Source: Pollutimonas thiosulfatoxidans
Lineage (GTDB): Bacteria; Pseudomonadota; Gammaproteobacteria; Burkholderiales; Burkholderiaceae_B
Direction: 5' to 3'
NCBI RefSeq assembly: GCF_004022565.1
Contig: NZ_CP022987.1
Coordinates: 3,484,704 to 3,548,703, forward strand
DNA length: 64,000 nucleotides
Below, in pieces: positions 21,374 to 30,435 of this stretch. The notes beneath the pieces are model-generated. The model did no database searches. It had not been told where the DNA came from and saw only the letters and a list, made by a program, of their open reading frames with translations. A program made the translations under genes and the position numbers. How positions within the stretch are numbered: position 1 is the first letter of the stretch; the number at the start of each line of letters is the position of its first letter.

Positions 21374-22210
21374 TTAAAAAAAATCCTGTTCGACCAAGGC
21401 AAGATGAATCGCGTTTAGGGCTTCCCGGGCGCTCATTTGCAGTGAGACATGGTGGGTGGAGGGTGTTAGATGGGCGTCGCGAGTATTGATGCGAATTAGC
21501 GGACGGTGTTGCCGCTCGGCAAAAATACGAACTGTCGGGATGGCTGTGCCCGCGCCCAGTTCGATAACAACGGGCCTGGATACCTTCTGCAGCCATGCAT
21601 CAAGTTGTTCGCGTTGTCGATCCGAACGGCCCGAGACCCAGCCTACGTCGTTGAACATCAGCACATTTGGCCGCGCCACCCGCCCGCAAACGGGGCAAGC
21701 CGGAGGGCGGTTGGTCAACAGGCAACTTTCTTCGTCGACGATGGGCGTAAACAGCTGCGCCGACCAGATCTGCTGCTCGCAGGCGTCGATACACTGCAGG
21801 TGATTGATGGAACCATGGCACTCGTGGACTTGATTCTCGTCGAACCCGGCTCGCTGGAAGTGGCCGTCCACATTGCTGGTATAGACGAAGGCGTTGTGTG
21901 GCAGCTTGGCCGCGATTTCGTGTAGGAGCTGAAAGCCCCTGTGCGGCGGCGTTTGGCGATACAGATTCAGCCTATGGCCATAGAAGCCCCATGCCAGGTG
22001 TGGCGCGTCCCAGAAATGCTCGGGAGAGGCGATGTCCTGAAAGCCGATGCCGGTTTTTTTCAGGGCGGGATAGTGACGCCAGAACCCCGCATTGCCGCGG
22101 AAGTCTGGCAAGCCTGAGTCCACGCCCATTCCTGCCCCGGCGGCAATGATCAAGCCGTCGGCATGGCTGATTAGTTGTGCTGCCTTGATGAACCTATAGT
22201 TACTCGTCAT
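21374..22210 (-). CDS. SIR2-family NAD-dependent deacylase
   Basis: A 278-residue sirtuin. AAGAGMGVDSGLPDFRGNAG (residues 20-40) is the NAD-binding signature, YTSNVDGHFQRAGF carries the conserved Asn-Asp pair, and ECHGSI contains the catalytic His. A zinc module is formed by a Cys pair spaced C-x3-C (CIDAC) and a normal CPVC, and ELGAGTAIPTVR is the late ribose-binding loop. Sirtuins remove acyl groups from lysines using NAD or, in some bacterial classes, hydrolyse NAD or ADP-ribosylate. The AGGAG eight bases before the ATG fixes the start. The companion WYL gene downstream suggests regulated expression; substrates are unknown. Confidence 0.9.
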   Translation of the reverse strand: MTSNYRFIKAAQLISHADGLIIAAGAGMGVDSGLPDFRGNAGFWRHYPALKKTGIGFQDIASPEHFWDAPHLAWGFYGHRLNLYRQTPPHRGFQLLHEIAAKLPHNAFVYTSNVDGHFQRAGFDENQVHECHGSINHLQCIDACEQQIWSAQLFTPIVDEESCLLTNRPPACPVCGRVARPNVLMFNDVGWVSGRSDRQREQLDAWLQKVSRPVVIELGAGTAIPTVRIFAERQHRPLIRINTRDAHLTPSTHHVSLQMSAREALNAIHLALVEQDFF

Positions 22211-22282
22211 GCTTAACTCCTGGAAGCCATTATCCAGGCGGCAACGTCATCATGCGTCGCATGCCGTTTTAATCGCGTTCTG

Positions 22283-23080
22283 CTACTGGAACACGACAGC
22301 CAGCCCGCTTAAGGGCCCATGTTCAAACGTGCTGCTCCATTGTTCTCCGGGACTGACGGCATAGGCGGCCGTCATGGAGCCGGTCGTAATCAATTCCCCT
22401 GCGGCGATCGGAGCCATGCCTGCACGAGCCAGTTCAGCACTGAGGTATGCCACTGCGTTCAAGGGGTTTCCCATGACATTGGCGCCGGTGCCGACCTGCC
22501 GTATTCCTCCATCGCATGACAAAGTGACCGTCGCTTGTTCCAATTGTGCTGCGACGTCGTTTCCGAATGCCTGGATGGGACACGGCGTGCCCAGCAGCAG
22601 TGCGCCATGCAGCGATCCGTCAGCGACGGCGTCCGCTGCGGTGAAGCGCCACCCCGGGAAATGGGATTGCACTATCTCGAAGCCGTGAGCCACCCAATCT
22701 ATGCATTCGACCAGTTCTGCCGCCGTAGCGTTCGCGGGCGGCGCTTTATGAAAGTGAAGCGCGATTTCCGGTTCGATGCGTGGCTCACTGAAAGCTGCCA
22801 GGCTGAACGTAGTCTTGCCATTCGTTGCTGCGACCACACTATGGTCGTACATGGCGCCCCAGATCGGGGCGTCCACACCAAATTGCTTCCATAGTTCCTT
22901 GTTGGTGAACCCGATCTTGCGGCCTACGAACTGCGCGCCGGCCTGGATACGGGCGGTCTGGATACTGGCTGCCACACGGTAGCCGTCTGTCAAGCTGAAG
23001 CCTGGGTTGGACTGCGTGATGGGCTCGATAGTGCTTGCTTGATCTTGGGCGGTTTGTACGCGGTGAGCGATTTCTGTCAT
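22283..23080 (-). CDS. 2-keto-4-pentenoate hydratase / oxo-acid hydratase family
   Basis: A 265-residue MhpD/HpaH-family enzyme. Such hydratases add water to 2-hydroxypenta-2,4-dienoate-type products of aromatic meta-cleavage, using a divalent metal bound by Glu residues. Visible motifs are GRKIGFTNKELWKQFGVD near residue 55, the metal-binding RIEPEIALHF near 100, EIVQSHFPGWRFTAADAVAD, and the late GNPLNAVAYLSAEL with ELITTGSMTAAY. It could also be a 4-oxalocrotonate decarboxylase, which shares the fold; DAVADGS with the upstream EP-E favours a hydratase. No ring-cleavage enzyme adjoins it, so it may serve a pathway encoded elsewhere. Confidence 0.85.
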   Translation of the reverse strand: MTEIAHRVQTAQDQASTIEPITQSNPGFSLTDGYRVAASIQTARIQAGAQFVGRKIGFTNKELWKQFGVDAPIWGAMYDHSVVAATNGKTTFSLAAFSEPRIEPEIALHFHKAPPANATAAELVECIDWVAHGFEIVQSHFPGWRFTAADAVADGSLHGALLLGTPCPIQAFGNDVAAQLEQATVTLSCDGGIRQVGTGANVMGNPLNAVAYLSAELARAGMAPIAAGELITTGSMTAAYAVSPGEQWSSTFEHGPLSGLAVVFQ

Positions 23081-23253
23081 GTGTTGATCCAGGCATGTAG
23101 AAGGTGCTTCGATTTATACCATTCTTAGCCGGGAAGCCAGGTATGTTACGGGCGCCGTGTTGGCGAATAGACGACGGCGCAAACGCTTAATCGATAACAA
23201 TTCCCTTACAAACTCCTTAACGTGCCAAAATGGAACGCTTATAAGGAACTGAT

Positions 23254-23694
23254 ATGTGGTTTTGGTTTGGCGCCGCGGCGCTCTTTTTGTTGCTGGAATT
23301 GGGCACAGGCACTTTTTATCTGCTGCTCGTGTCTCTGGGTATGGTGGCTTCCGGCACAGCGGCGTATGCCGGTCTTTCTCTGATCTGGCAAATTGCCAGT
23401 GGCTTGTTCGTGTCGCTGGTGGGGCTGGTGGTGCTGCATGGCTTCCGCCGCTCTAAAGGCTATGTGCCCACGCAGTCCAACGCCAATGTCGTGCAAGATG
23501 TTGGTCAGCACGTCATGGTGGATGCATGGGACGAGTCCCGCCAGATCAACGTTTTTTATCGCGGCGCCAACTGGACTGCACGCCTGGACGCAGGCCAAGC
23601 TGCGCAGCCCGGTGAGCACTACATACACTCAGTTCAAGGTCTGACGCTGGTTTTGCGGCCAGGCCGGTATCCCGGAACGGATGCTCAACATTAG
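23254..23694 (+). CDS. NfeD-family membrane protein
   Basis: A 146-residue NfeD/YbbK-type protein. Two or three N-terminal membrane helices (FGAAALFLLLELGTGTFYLL, MVASGTAAYAGL, ASGLFVSLVGLVVLHGF) precede a C-terminal OB-fold domain (about 75-140) with the family's VMVDAWDESRQINVFYRGANW. These proteins partner SPFH/stomatin proteins in the inner membrane and are thought to help membrane-protein quality control. The next gene is exactly such a stomatin, 47 bp downstream. AAGGA stands eight bases before the ATG. TTAACG and TTATAA spaced about 16 bp, just upstream, make a plausible sigma-70 promoter. Confidence 0.88.
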   Translation: MWFWFGAAALFLLLELGTGTFYLLLVSLGMVASGTAAYAGLSLIWQIASGLFVSLVGLVVLHGFRRSKGYVPTQSNANVVQDVGQHVMVDAWDESRQINVFYRGANWTARLDAGQAAQPGEHYIHSVQGLTLVLRPGRYPGTDAQH

Positions 23695-23741
23695 GCTCTT
23701 GGATCCCCAACGGTCTTCACCTTTTTCTTATTGGATCCCCT

Positions 23742-24677
23742 ATGGATGCTTATGTCATGACGCTGTCTTTTTGGATAATTGCGGCGATCGTCGTGCTTGT
23801 CGTTATCAAATCCACCATCCAGATCGTGCCGCAGCAGCATGCCGCCGTGGTAGAACGCCTGGGCAAGTTCGATCGCACGTTGTCGCCTGGGCTGGGCTTT
23901 ACCGTTCCTTTCCTCGAAAAAGTGGCTTACCGACATTCGCTGAAAGAAATGGTACTGGATGTAGCCAGCCAGGTGTGCATCACCAAAGACAATACCCAAT
24001 TGCGGGTAGACGGGGTGCTTTACTACCAGGTCACTGACCCACGCCAGGCTTCCTATGGTTCGACCAACTTTGTGCTGGCGATCAGCAATCTGGCCCAGAC
24101 ATCACTGCGCTCGGTAATCGGCAAGCTTGAAATGGACGAAACCTTCGAAAAGCGCGACCTGATCAATATGGCCGTCGTGCAGGCGCTGGACGAAGCCGCC
24201 ACCAACTGGGGCGTCAAAGTGCTGCGTTACGAAATCAGTGACTTGACGCCACCCGACGAGATCCTGCGTGCCATGCAGTTGCAGATCACTGCCGAACGCA
24301 CCAAGCGGGCGCTGGTAACCGAGTCCGAAGGCAAGAAGCAGGAAGACATCAATATTGCCCAGGGCAACCGGCAAGCTGCCATCCTCAAGTCCGAAGGCGA
24401 GCAGCAATCCATGATCAACTACGCGCAGGGCGAAGCCCAGGCGCTGTTGACGATTGCTCAAGCGACAGCCGAGTCGCTGGAGCGCGTCGCCCAAGCCACT
24501 CAGGCACCGGGCGGCATGGACGCCGTCAACCTTAGCGTGGCAGAGCGCTATGTGGACGCCTTCAAGGAGGTCGCCCAGAAGAACAACACCTTGATACTGC
24601 CTGCCAACATGGGCGACATGGGCAGCATGATTGCCGCCGCCATGACCATGGTGAAGGCAACCAAGCCCGCCGCTTAA
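23742..24677 (+). CDS. qmcA: SPFH/band 7 (stomatin-like, QmcA) membrane protein
   Basis: A 311-residue SPFH-domain protein. One N-terminal membrane helix (FWIIAAIVVLVVIKSTI) is followed by the band 7 domain (about 25-190; VPQQHAAVVERLGKFDRTLSPG, VDGVLYYQVTDPRQASYG, LRSVIGKLEMDETFEKRD). A long Ala/Glu/Gln-rich coiled coil (about 190-260) ends in the conserved hydrophobic tail NTLILPANMGD. QmcA-type proteins oligomerise at the inner membrane and, with NfeD partners, resemble the FtsH-associated HflKC. The start may be the second Met at 23757, since neither has a strong ribosome-binding site. It ends five bases before the convergent hydrolase gene. Confidence 0.9.
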   Translation: MDAYVMTLSFWIIAAIVVLVVIKSTIQIVPQQHAAVVERLGKFDRTLSPGLGFTVPFLEKVAYRHSLKEMVLDVASQVCITKDNTQLRVDGVLYYQVTDPRQASYGSTNFVLAISNLAQTSLRSVIGKLEMDETFEKRDLINMAVVQALDEAATNWGVKVLRYEISDLTPPDEILRAMQLQITAERTKRALVTESEGKKQEDINIAQGNRQAAILKSEGEQQSMINYAQGEAQALLTIAQATAESLERVAQATQAPGGMDAVNLSVAERYVDAFKEVAQKNNTLILPANMGDMGSMIAAAMTMVKATKPAA

Positions 24678-24681
24678 GGTT

Positions 24682-25956
24682 TTACAAGAGCAGGTCCAGG
24701 TCTATGGCTTCGGCCATGGCCTGGTTGCCGCGATCTCCCGGATGCAGATGATCGCCCGAATCGAACTCCTGCTTCAGGCGTTTTGGATGCAAGGGATCAG
24801 CAAGCAAGCTATCGAAGTCCAGCACGGCGTCGAATGCACCGCTGCTGCGTATCCATGCATTGATGTGTTGACGCAAGGCTTCCTTCTCAGGCTGATAATA
24901 ATTGCTCAGCGGCGTCCCCGATAGCGCTCCTTCGAATGGCGTAAGGGTTGCGCCGACCACGCGGATGCCCTTGGCATGAGCCCGCATAATCAACTGGCCA
25001 TAGGCAGCAATCAGCGCATCAGCGGAAGGTATGACGCCTTGAGGATCAAATGCGGTTCCAGGCCAACTGATGTCGTTGATGCCCAGCAGCACGATCATCG
25101 TTTCTGCCTGCGGTTGACTCAATACATCGCGGTCAAGGCGTGCCAGAGCGTTGACACCCATGCGATCGCCCAGCAGCCGTGCGCCAGAAATCCCGGCATT
25201 AAGTACGGCCACGTTTCTTGGCGCCAGGCGCTTGGCCAGAAAGTCCGGCCAGCGCGTATTGGCGTCGACGGTGGCTCCGTTGCCGTCAGTGATCGAATCG
25301 CCGATTACGACGATAGCTTTCGCCCCGCTGTGGGCTTGCACTTGAATACTGCTAAGGAAAATGCGGGCGTCCGTGGTAGTGCCGCCCTGGAGGCGCGGGG
25401 CCGCAATCTGGTCGCCCGGAACCAGATAGGCCGTTTGCCGACCATCCCAATGAAACGTGTTGGCTGGCGTTTCGTCCGGCAGAAACACGCTGACCGCCAC
25501 GCTGGACAGCGAATCGACCGGTAGATCGATGGGGTCGCTGATCAATGGCGCACCGGGCGGGATAAGGGCAGAGTCTTTGCCGTTGAAGGTCACCGTGCGG
25601 CCCGTGCCCCCCACAATGGCGGATTGGCCGGCAGATAGCGCGATATGTGCGCCACCAATACGCACAGGCTTGTTGCCGTACTCGTTCGAAAGCACGATGC
25701 GGATGCGTGCGCCGCCCAGGCTCAGTTGGACCACCTGTCGAATGGTTTGCTCATGCAGCACGGCCGGAATCTTGGTGGGAAACGCGAAATCTTCCTGCCA
25801 GACGGGCTGTGGGCTCGCCATCCAACTGCTTATCCAGACGGAAGACGGGGCCGCGCTTACAGCCGCTGTCAGTGTCATGAGCAGGGCCAATGTGAGTCTG
25901 CGAGCCCATGCGCGGCAAGGTCGCGCATGGTGGCGGGTTACGTGATGCAAGATCAT
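24682..25956 (-). CDS. Secreted SGNH/GDSL hydrolase
   Basis: A 424-residue exported esterase of the SGNH superfamily. A twin-arginine-free signal peptide is visible (RLTLALLMTLTAAVSAAP). A beta-rich accessory domain takes up about residues 40-200 (RQVVQLSLGGARIRIVLSNE). The catalytic domain contains the nucleophile block VVIGDSITDGNG, block II glycine in LNAGISGARLLGD, the Asn of LGINDISWPG, and the late Asp-His pair in DHLHPGDRGNQAMAEAI. Relatives include acyl-esterases and lipases that deacylate polysaccharides or lipids in the periplasm or outside. It is probably co-transcribed with the MFS gene upstream (18-bp gap); substrate unknown. Confidence 0.9.
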   Translation of the reverse strand: MILHHVTRHHARPCRAWARRLTLALLMTLTAAVSAAPSSVWISSWMASPQPVWQEDFAFPTKIPAVLHEQTIRQVVQLSLGGARIRIVLSNEYGNKPVRIGGAHIALSAGQSAIVGGTGRTVTFNGKDSALIPPGAPLISDPIDLPVDSLSSVAVSVFLPDETPANTFHWDGRQTAYLVPGDQIAAPRLQGGTTTDARIFLSSIQVQAHSGAKAIVVIGDSITDGNGATVDANTRWPDFLAKRLAPRNVAVLNAGISGARLLGDRMGVNALARLDRDVLSQPQAETMIVLLGINDISWPGTAFDPQGVIPSADALIAAYGQLIMRAHAKGIRVVGATLTPFEGALSGTPLSNYYQPEKEALRQHINAWIRSSGAFDAVLDFDSLLADPLHPKRLKQEFDSGDHLHPGDRGNQAMAEAIDLDLLL

Positions 25957-25974
25957 GATCGCTCCTGGGCCGTC

Positions 25975-27159
25975 TTATTGAGTGGCGGAAAGACTGATGG
26001 ATGGCATGCCATTGCTTCGTTCCAGCCGGATGGCCGCCATGGCGACGCACACCGCCACGAGAGGCATCAACGCCGCCACCCATGTAATGGCAGCCAAGCC
26101 GGGCCCTTGCGCAATAGCGACGCCGCCCAACCATGCACCGAGCGCATTGCCCAGGTTGAAGGCTGCGATATTGAAGCTCGACGCCAGGCTTTGCCCCGCG
26201 CCCTGCGCCTTGTTCAGCACCCACATCTGCAACGGCGACACCGTGGCGAACGCCGACGCGCCCAGCAGGCCGACAAAGACCACGGCCCACACCCGGCTAT
26301 GCAGCGCAAACGTCATCAACCCTAGAACGACGGCCAGCATCGTCAGGCTACCCAGCACGGTGGCCACCAGATAGCGGTCTGCCAAACGGCCGCCCAGCAA
26401 GTTGCCGGCGACCAGCCCCAGGCCGAAGATCAGCAATATCGGTGACACCGCGGTGTCTTTAAAGCCCACGACTTGCGTCAACAGCGGGGCGATGTAGGTA
26501 AAGACCATGAACACGCCGGCATAGCCCAGCACGGTCGTCAGCAAGCCTAGCAGAACTGGCCGGCGCGCCATCGCACGCATGTCGGCACGCCAGTCGCCAG
26601 CGTCCGGGCGCCCCTTGTCCTGCGGCACGAAGCGCGCAATCACCACCAAGGCAAGCAGACCGACGCCGGTAACCGCCCAGAATGTGGCGCGCCAGCCGAA
26701 AGCCATACCCAGCCAGGTACCAAATGGCACACCGAGGATGTTGGCCACCGTCAAGCCGGTAAACATGAAAGCGATCGCTGAAGCGCGCTTGTCTGGCGCC
26801 ACCAGACCGGTGGCGACCACGGCGCCCACGCCGAAGAAGCTGCCGTGGGCGAAGGCAGTAAGCACTCTTGCTGCCATCAAGAGTCCGTAAGTGGGTGCAA
26901 ATGCACAGGCAAGGTTGCCAACCGTGAAAATGATCATCAGGCCGAGCAGCACTTTCTTCCGTGGCCATGGGGCGGTGATGGCCGTCAGCAATGGGGCACC
27001 GATAACGACACCCAAGGCATAACCGGAAATCAGCCAGCCTGCCGTCGGAATGGAAACACCGAACTCTGCGCCTACTTCCAGCAGCAGGCCCATGATGACA
27101 AATTCGGTGACGCCGATACCGAAGGCACCAGCAGTCAGGGCATATAAGGCAATAGGCAT
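25975..27159 (-). CDS. MFS efflux transporter (AraJ/YdhP-like)
   Basis: A 394-residue 12-helix transporter of the drug:H+ antiporter DHA1 group. The opening MPIALYALTAGAFGIGVTEF is the standard start of the AraJ/YdhP/PbuE-like set. FVIMGLLLEV, the motif-A-like loop at APWPRKKVL, the antiporter motif C region LGVPFGTWLGMAFGWR, and NIAAFNLGNALGAWLGG are all characteristic. Such carriers export sugars, nucleosides, arabinose-like compounds or drugs across the inner membrane. It is divergent from the LysR gene at 27263 with about 100 bp between, so that regulator probably controls it and perhaps the following hydrolase. Confidence 0.9.
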   Translation of the reverse strand: MPIALYALTAGAFGIGVTEFVIMGLLLEVGAEFGVSIPTAGWLISGYALGVVIGAPLLTAITAPWPRKKVLLGLMIIFTVGNLACAFAPTYGLLMAARVLTAFAHGSFFGVGAVVATGLVAPDKRASAIAFMFTGLTVANILGVPFGTWLGMAFGWRATFWAVTGVGLLALVVIARFVPQDKGRPDAGDWRADMRAMARRPVLLGLLTTVLGYAGVFMVFTYIAPLLTQVVGFKDTAVSPILLIFGLGLVAGNLLGGRLADRYLVATVLGSLTMLAVVLGLMTFALHSRVWAVVFVGLLGASAFATVSPLQMWVLNKAQGAGQSLASSFNIAAFNLGNALGAWLGGVAIAQGPGLAAITWVAALMPLVAVCVAMAAIRLERSNGMPSISLSATQ

Positions 27160-27262
27160 GGAGAACCTGTGAATATCTTGATGATTGGAGGAGCAATTGT
27201 GAATTCAAAGCTCAGTGTGCGATAGACTGTGTACCGGCAAAACACTTGTGAACTGGATTCAA

Positions 27263-28168
27263 ATGACTCGTCTGGACGTCAATAGAGCGGCAGAGATGGA
27301 GGTGTTTGTGCGGGTGGTGGAATTGGGCGGATTCTCTGCTGCTGCGCGGTCGTTCCGCATGACGCCATCGGCCGTCAGCAAGCTGGTCACCAGGCTGGAA
27401 AGCCGGCTGGGCGCGCGCTTGCTCAATCGCTCCACACGGCAGGTTCAGCTCACTCCAGAAGGCTGTGTGTTCTACGAGCGCAGCATGCGGGTGTTGGCCG
27501 ACATGGACCAGGCCGAGCGCGGGGTGTCCACCAGTCAGGTGCCACGCGGCCGGCTATGCATCAATGCCAACGTTCCGTTCGGCGAACATTTGCTGCTGCC
27601 ACTGGTGCCCGAGTTTTTGGCGCGATATCCGGACATCACTCTGGACATTGTTCTGACGGATGAAGTCATCGACATCCTGGAACAACGCGCCGACGTCGCA
27701 GTGCGAGCCGGCCCGCTGAAAAGCTCCAATTTGCTTGCAAGGAAGCTCGGCCAAACTCGCAAACTTATCGTCGCTGCGCCAAGGTACCTGGAACGCCACG
27801 GCATCCCAACCAAGCCGGCCGACCTGGAGGAGCACAACCGCTTGGGTTTCAATTACGCAAGAGCGCTGGAGGGGTGGCCGTTATTGGATGGAGGCAAAGT
27901 AGTCAACGTTGCCATAGCGGGCAACGCGCAGGTCAGCAACGGCGAGGCCTTGCGACGGCTGGCCGTGGCCGGGTTGGGGCTGGCCCGGCTTGCTGCATTC
28001 CAGGTCAAGGAGGATATCGACGCCGGGCGTCTATTGCCGGTTCTGGAGGATCGCAACCCCGGCGATACAGAAGAAGTCCATGCAGTATTTTTGGGACAGG
28101 GCGGCTACCTGCCGCTGCGCGTTCGCGCGCTACTGGACTTTCTTGTGGAGAAGGTGCAGCTGGATTGA
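27263..28168 (+). CDS. LysR family transcriptional regulator
   Basis: A 301-residue LysR regulator. The start is taken at ATG 27263 (MTRLDVNRAAEMEVFVRVVE) rather than an upstream GTG, as the helix-turn-helix then begins at the usual place (GGFSAAARSFRMTPSAVSKL near residues 22-42). The RLLNRSTRQVQLTPEG segment and effector domain (LCINANVPFGEHLLLPLVPEF) follow. AVRAGPLKSSNLLARKLGQT is the ligand-loop region of this subgroup. It is divergent from the MFS exporter, its likely target. It faces the 2-hydroxyacid dehydrogenase gene, with 20 bp between their stops. Confidence 0.93.
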   Translation: MTRLDVNRAAEMEVFVRVVELGGFSAAARSFRMTPSAVSKLVTRLESRLGARLLNRSTRQVQLTPEGCVFYERSMRVLADMDQAERGVSTSQVPRGRLCINANVPFGEHLLLPLVPEFLARYPDITLDIVLTDEVIDILEQRADVAVRAGPLKSSNLLARKLGQTRKLIVAAPRYLERHGIPTKPADLEEHNRLGFNYARALEGWPLLDGGKVVNVAIAGNAQVSNGEALRRLAVAGLGLARLAAFQVKEDIDAGRLLPVLEDRNPGDTEEVHAVFLGQGGYLPLRVRALLDFLVEKVQLD

Positions 28169-28188
28169 CGGTAAGTCGCCGAATGAGG

Positions 28189-29133
28189 CTAGCTACCCGA
28201 GAAATACGAGTCCAGGCCCGAGCACAGCAGTTCGCCCATCGCCAGGCGTGTCCGCATGGTGCTGCTGCCAATATGCGGTAAGCCGAACACGTTGGGCAAC
28301 TGGCGGTACTCCGGGTGGATGTCGGGCTCGCCTGCAAACACGTCCAATCCCGCTGCTGCGACGGTGCCCGTCTTCAGCGCCAGTATCAGATCTTCATCAC
28401 GAACGATGTCGCCACGCGAAATATTACACACCACGGCGTCAGCAGGCAGGCATTCCAGAATCTCCTTGTTGACCAGGCCGCGCGTAGAGGGGCTGGCAGG
28501 GCAGGCTATGCACAGGAAGTCGCTGTGTTCTGCCAGGCTTTTCAAGCTGGAATGATATTGCGCACCGGCCTCTAGCTCGGGGCCCAGGCGGTTGCGATTA
28601 TGGTAATGAACCGCCATGTCGAAGCCGCGCGCCCGTTTCGCGATGGCGCGTCCTATGCGGCCCATTCCCAGGATGCCCAGCCGGCTGCCCCATACTTCGC
28701 GCCCGATCAATTGGCGGGGGCTCCAGCCCTGCCATGTGCCATTGCGTACAAGATCGATGCCTTCGATAACTCGTCTGGCTGCGCCCAGCATAAGCAGCCA
28801 GGCAGCATCGGCGCAAGACTCGTCCAGGACGTCAGGCGTGCTGAACACCGTAATGCCGCGTGCTTGCAGCGCATCCAGATCGATATGGTCGGTGCCGACG
28901 GAATACGTGCACACCACTTTCACCGACGCAGGTAGACGCTGGACAGCAGCTGCGTCCAGGCGGTCTGGTGCCGTCAGCACGATGGCGTCCATGCCTAGTG
29001 CATGCGCTATCAGCTCGTCGGTGGTTAGCACCCGACCGGTGTCGTTGTAGCTCGCATTGAAGCGGTTGATGAATAAGTCCAGGACCTCTTGCGGAAAATT
29101 GCAGGCGACATAGACGCGCGGCTTAGTGGTCAT
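28189..29133 (-). CDS. D-2-hydroxyacid dehydrogenase (glyoxylate/hydroxypyruvate reductase-like)
   Basis: A 314-residue NAD(P)-dependent dehydrogenase that reduces 2-oxoacids such as glyoxylate or hydroxypyruvate. The cofactor motif GILGMGRIGRAIAKRARGFD lies near residues 152-171, and YHNRN after strand 2 suggests NADPH preference. Catalytic residues are the Arg in NISRGDIV, the Glu in DVFAGEPDIHPE and the His in GLPHIGSST. YSVGTDHIDLDALQARGI is the typical N-terminal substrate loop. It is a single gene upstream of, and on the same strand as, nothing obvious; a MarR gene sits 82 bp beyond its start. GhrB-type function is the best guess. Confidence 0.9.
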   Translation of the reverse strand: MTTKPRVYVACNFPQEVLDLFINRFNASYNDTGRVLTTDELIAHALGMDAIVLTAPDRLDAAAVQRLPASVKVVCTYSVGTDHIDLDALQARGITVFSTPDVLDESCADAAWLLMLGAARRVIEGIDLVRNGTWQGWSPRQLIGREVWGSRLGILGMGRIGRAIAKRARGFDMAVHYHNRNRLGPELEAGAQYHSSLKSLAEHSDFLCIACPASPSTRGLVNKEILECLPADAVVCNISRGDIVRDEDLILALKTGTVAAAGLDVFAGEPDIHPEYRQLPNVFGLPHIGSSTMRTRLAMGELLCSGLDSYFSGS

Positions 29134-29215
29134 GCTGTGTGCTCAAGATCGGAAATTGGAGATGGTAGCTTATGCAAGACTCTCACTGTGGGAGCATCCA
29201 ATTTACGTTTGTTCC

Positions 29216-29674
29216 TCAATGACCGCCGTCCATATAGGAGTCTCGGGCGGCCTGGATTACTTTGTCCAACGAGTCAGCGACGGTAGACCGCTGGTCCTGC
29301 TCAAACTGAGACAGGAAGAGATCAGCGACAGCGCCCTGGTATACCTTCCACATTTTTCTACGCAAGGATTGGCCCTCCCGGGTAATGGACACATAGGTCG
29401 CCCTGCCATCCTCCTCCGATCGTGAGCGGCTGACCAGGCCCTCCGCTTCCAGGCGCGCCACTACCCGCGTCAGGTTATAGCGCTCGATCGCCAGGGTGTC
29501 TGCCAGCTCGTGCATGCGGCGTCTATGGTCCGTGCCGCTTTCCAGACCCCATAGCACGTCGTACCACGCATAGTTCGGAAGATTCTCGGCATGTAGTCGC
29601 CGGTCGATCTCCCTAATCATCCATCGATGCGACTGGATAAATTTGAACCAAACGTCCGGCGCGTTTTTTGACAT
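29216..29674 (-). CDS. MarR family transcriptional regulator
   Basis: A 152-residue MarR-type repressor. The start at 29674 (MSKNAPDVWFKFIQSHRW) is chosen because AGGGAG stands just upstream. The winged helix covers about 45-110: MHELADTLAIERYNLTRVVARLE is the recognition segment and GLVSRSRSEEDGRATYVSIT the wing with its D-x-R motif. Dimerisation helices flank it. It is divergent from an azoreductase-SMR exporter pair, and the shared intergenic region contains two dyads likely to be its operators. MarR proteins of this kind often respond to phenolics, quinones or oxidants, which suits a flavin reductase target. Confidence 0.92.
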   Translation of the reverse strand: MSKNAPDVWFKFIQSHRWMIREIDRRLHAENLPNYAWYDVLWGLESGTDHRRRMHELADTLAIERYNLTRVVARLEAEGLVSRSRSEEDGRATYVSITREGQSLRRKMWKVYQGAVADLFLSQFEQDQRSTVADSLDKVIQAARDSYMDGGH

Positions 29675-29730
29675 TTGCGATAGCTCCCTAGTGATTGTTC
29701 GCGCTTGCAATTTAACCGCGGATTAATATA

Positions 29731-29759
29731 ATTGCAAACGCAATCATTGCAATTGCAAT
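29731..29759. promoter_or_regulatory. Paired dyad operators between marR and azoreductase genes
   Basis: Two copies of ATTGC-N4-GCAAT lie side by side: ATTGCAAACGCAAT at 29731-29744 and the perfect palindrome ATTGCAATTGCAAT at 29746-29759, with one base between. They sit 17-45 bases before the azoreductase ATG and 57 or more bases from the marR start, so bound protein would cover the azoreductase promoter and perhaps autoregulate marR. The spacing places both sites on about the same helical face (15 bp centre to centre is one and a half turns, so opposite faces are also possible). Confidence 0.75.
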
Positions 29760-29775
29760 TAAATGGGAGATGTTG

Positions 29776-30426
29776 ATGAGTGCCTCTTTGAAAGACAAAT
29801 CCGTGGTTCTACATATTGATGCGTCCCCTCGTGGCGGGGAGTCCTTTTCACGCCGGGCAGCCGACGTGTTCTTACGAGATCTTCAACACCGCCAACCCGA
29901 CTTGGTGGTCGATAGGCTGTCGCTGTGGAATGAAACTTTGCCCGACTTTTCTGCAGACGCCTTGGCTGCCAAGTACGCCGTACTTGGCAAGCGCGAGCAT
30001 CGATCCAATGAGGCACGGGCGTGGAACTGCATCCGACGGCTAATAATGCGCCTGGATGACAGCGCGAAAATCGTGCTCTCTACACCGATGTGGAATCTTT
30101 CCGTGCCGTATCCGCTGAAGCACTACATTGACCTAATCACACAGCCGGGCTTGAGTTTCCGATTTGAGCCGGGTCTAGGCTATACGCCCTTGCTTCGGGA
30201 TCGGCCCGTGATGGTAATTGTGGCAAGCGCAGGTGACTTTTCATTGGGCACAGATTGGGGGCGCCCAGACCTGGCGAGCACCTACTTAAAACAGGCGTTG
30301 CGGTTTATAGGCCTTGCCAGCAGTCAATGCGTCGCTGTTGGGCCGACGGCCGGGGAGCCTGCGCTAATTGAGGCAGCTGAGCAGCGCGCGCATGCAAAGC
30401 TACGTGCCGCCGCTGGCACATTCTAG
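29776..30426 (+). CDS. FMN-dependent NADH:quinone/azo reductase (AzoR family)
   Basis: A 216-residue flavodoxin-fold reductase. HIDASPRGGESFSRRAADVF is the FMN-phosphate loop of AzoR-type enzymes, and VLSTPMWNLSVPYPLKHYID binds the isoalloxazine ring. GTDWGRPDLASTYLKQALRFIGL is the usual C-terminal helix. AzoR reduces quinones and azo dyes by two electrons and protects against thiol-specific stress. The ATG at 29776 has GGAGATG in place; an upstream in-frame TTG is unlikely. The gene starts a two-gene operon with the SMR exporter ten bases downstream, across an operator region from marR, arguing for an inducible detoxification unit. Confidence 0.9.
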   Translation: MSASLKDKSVVLHIDASPRGGESFSRRAADVFLRDLQHRQPDLVVDRLSLWNETLPDFSADALAAKYAVLGKREHRSNEARAWNCIRRLIMRLDDSAKIVLSTPMWNLSVPYPLKHYIDLITQPGLSFRFEPGLGYTPLLRDRPVMVIVASAGDFSLGTDWGRPDLASTYLKQALRFIGLASSQCVAVGPTAGEPALIEAAEQRAHAKLRAAAGTF

Positions 30427-30435
30427 GAAGAAGTC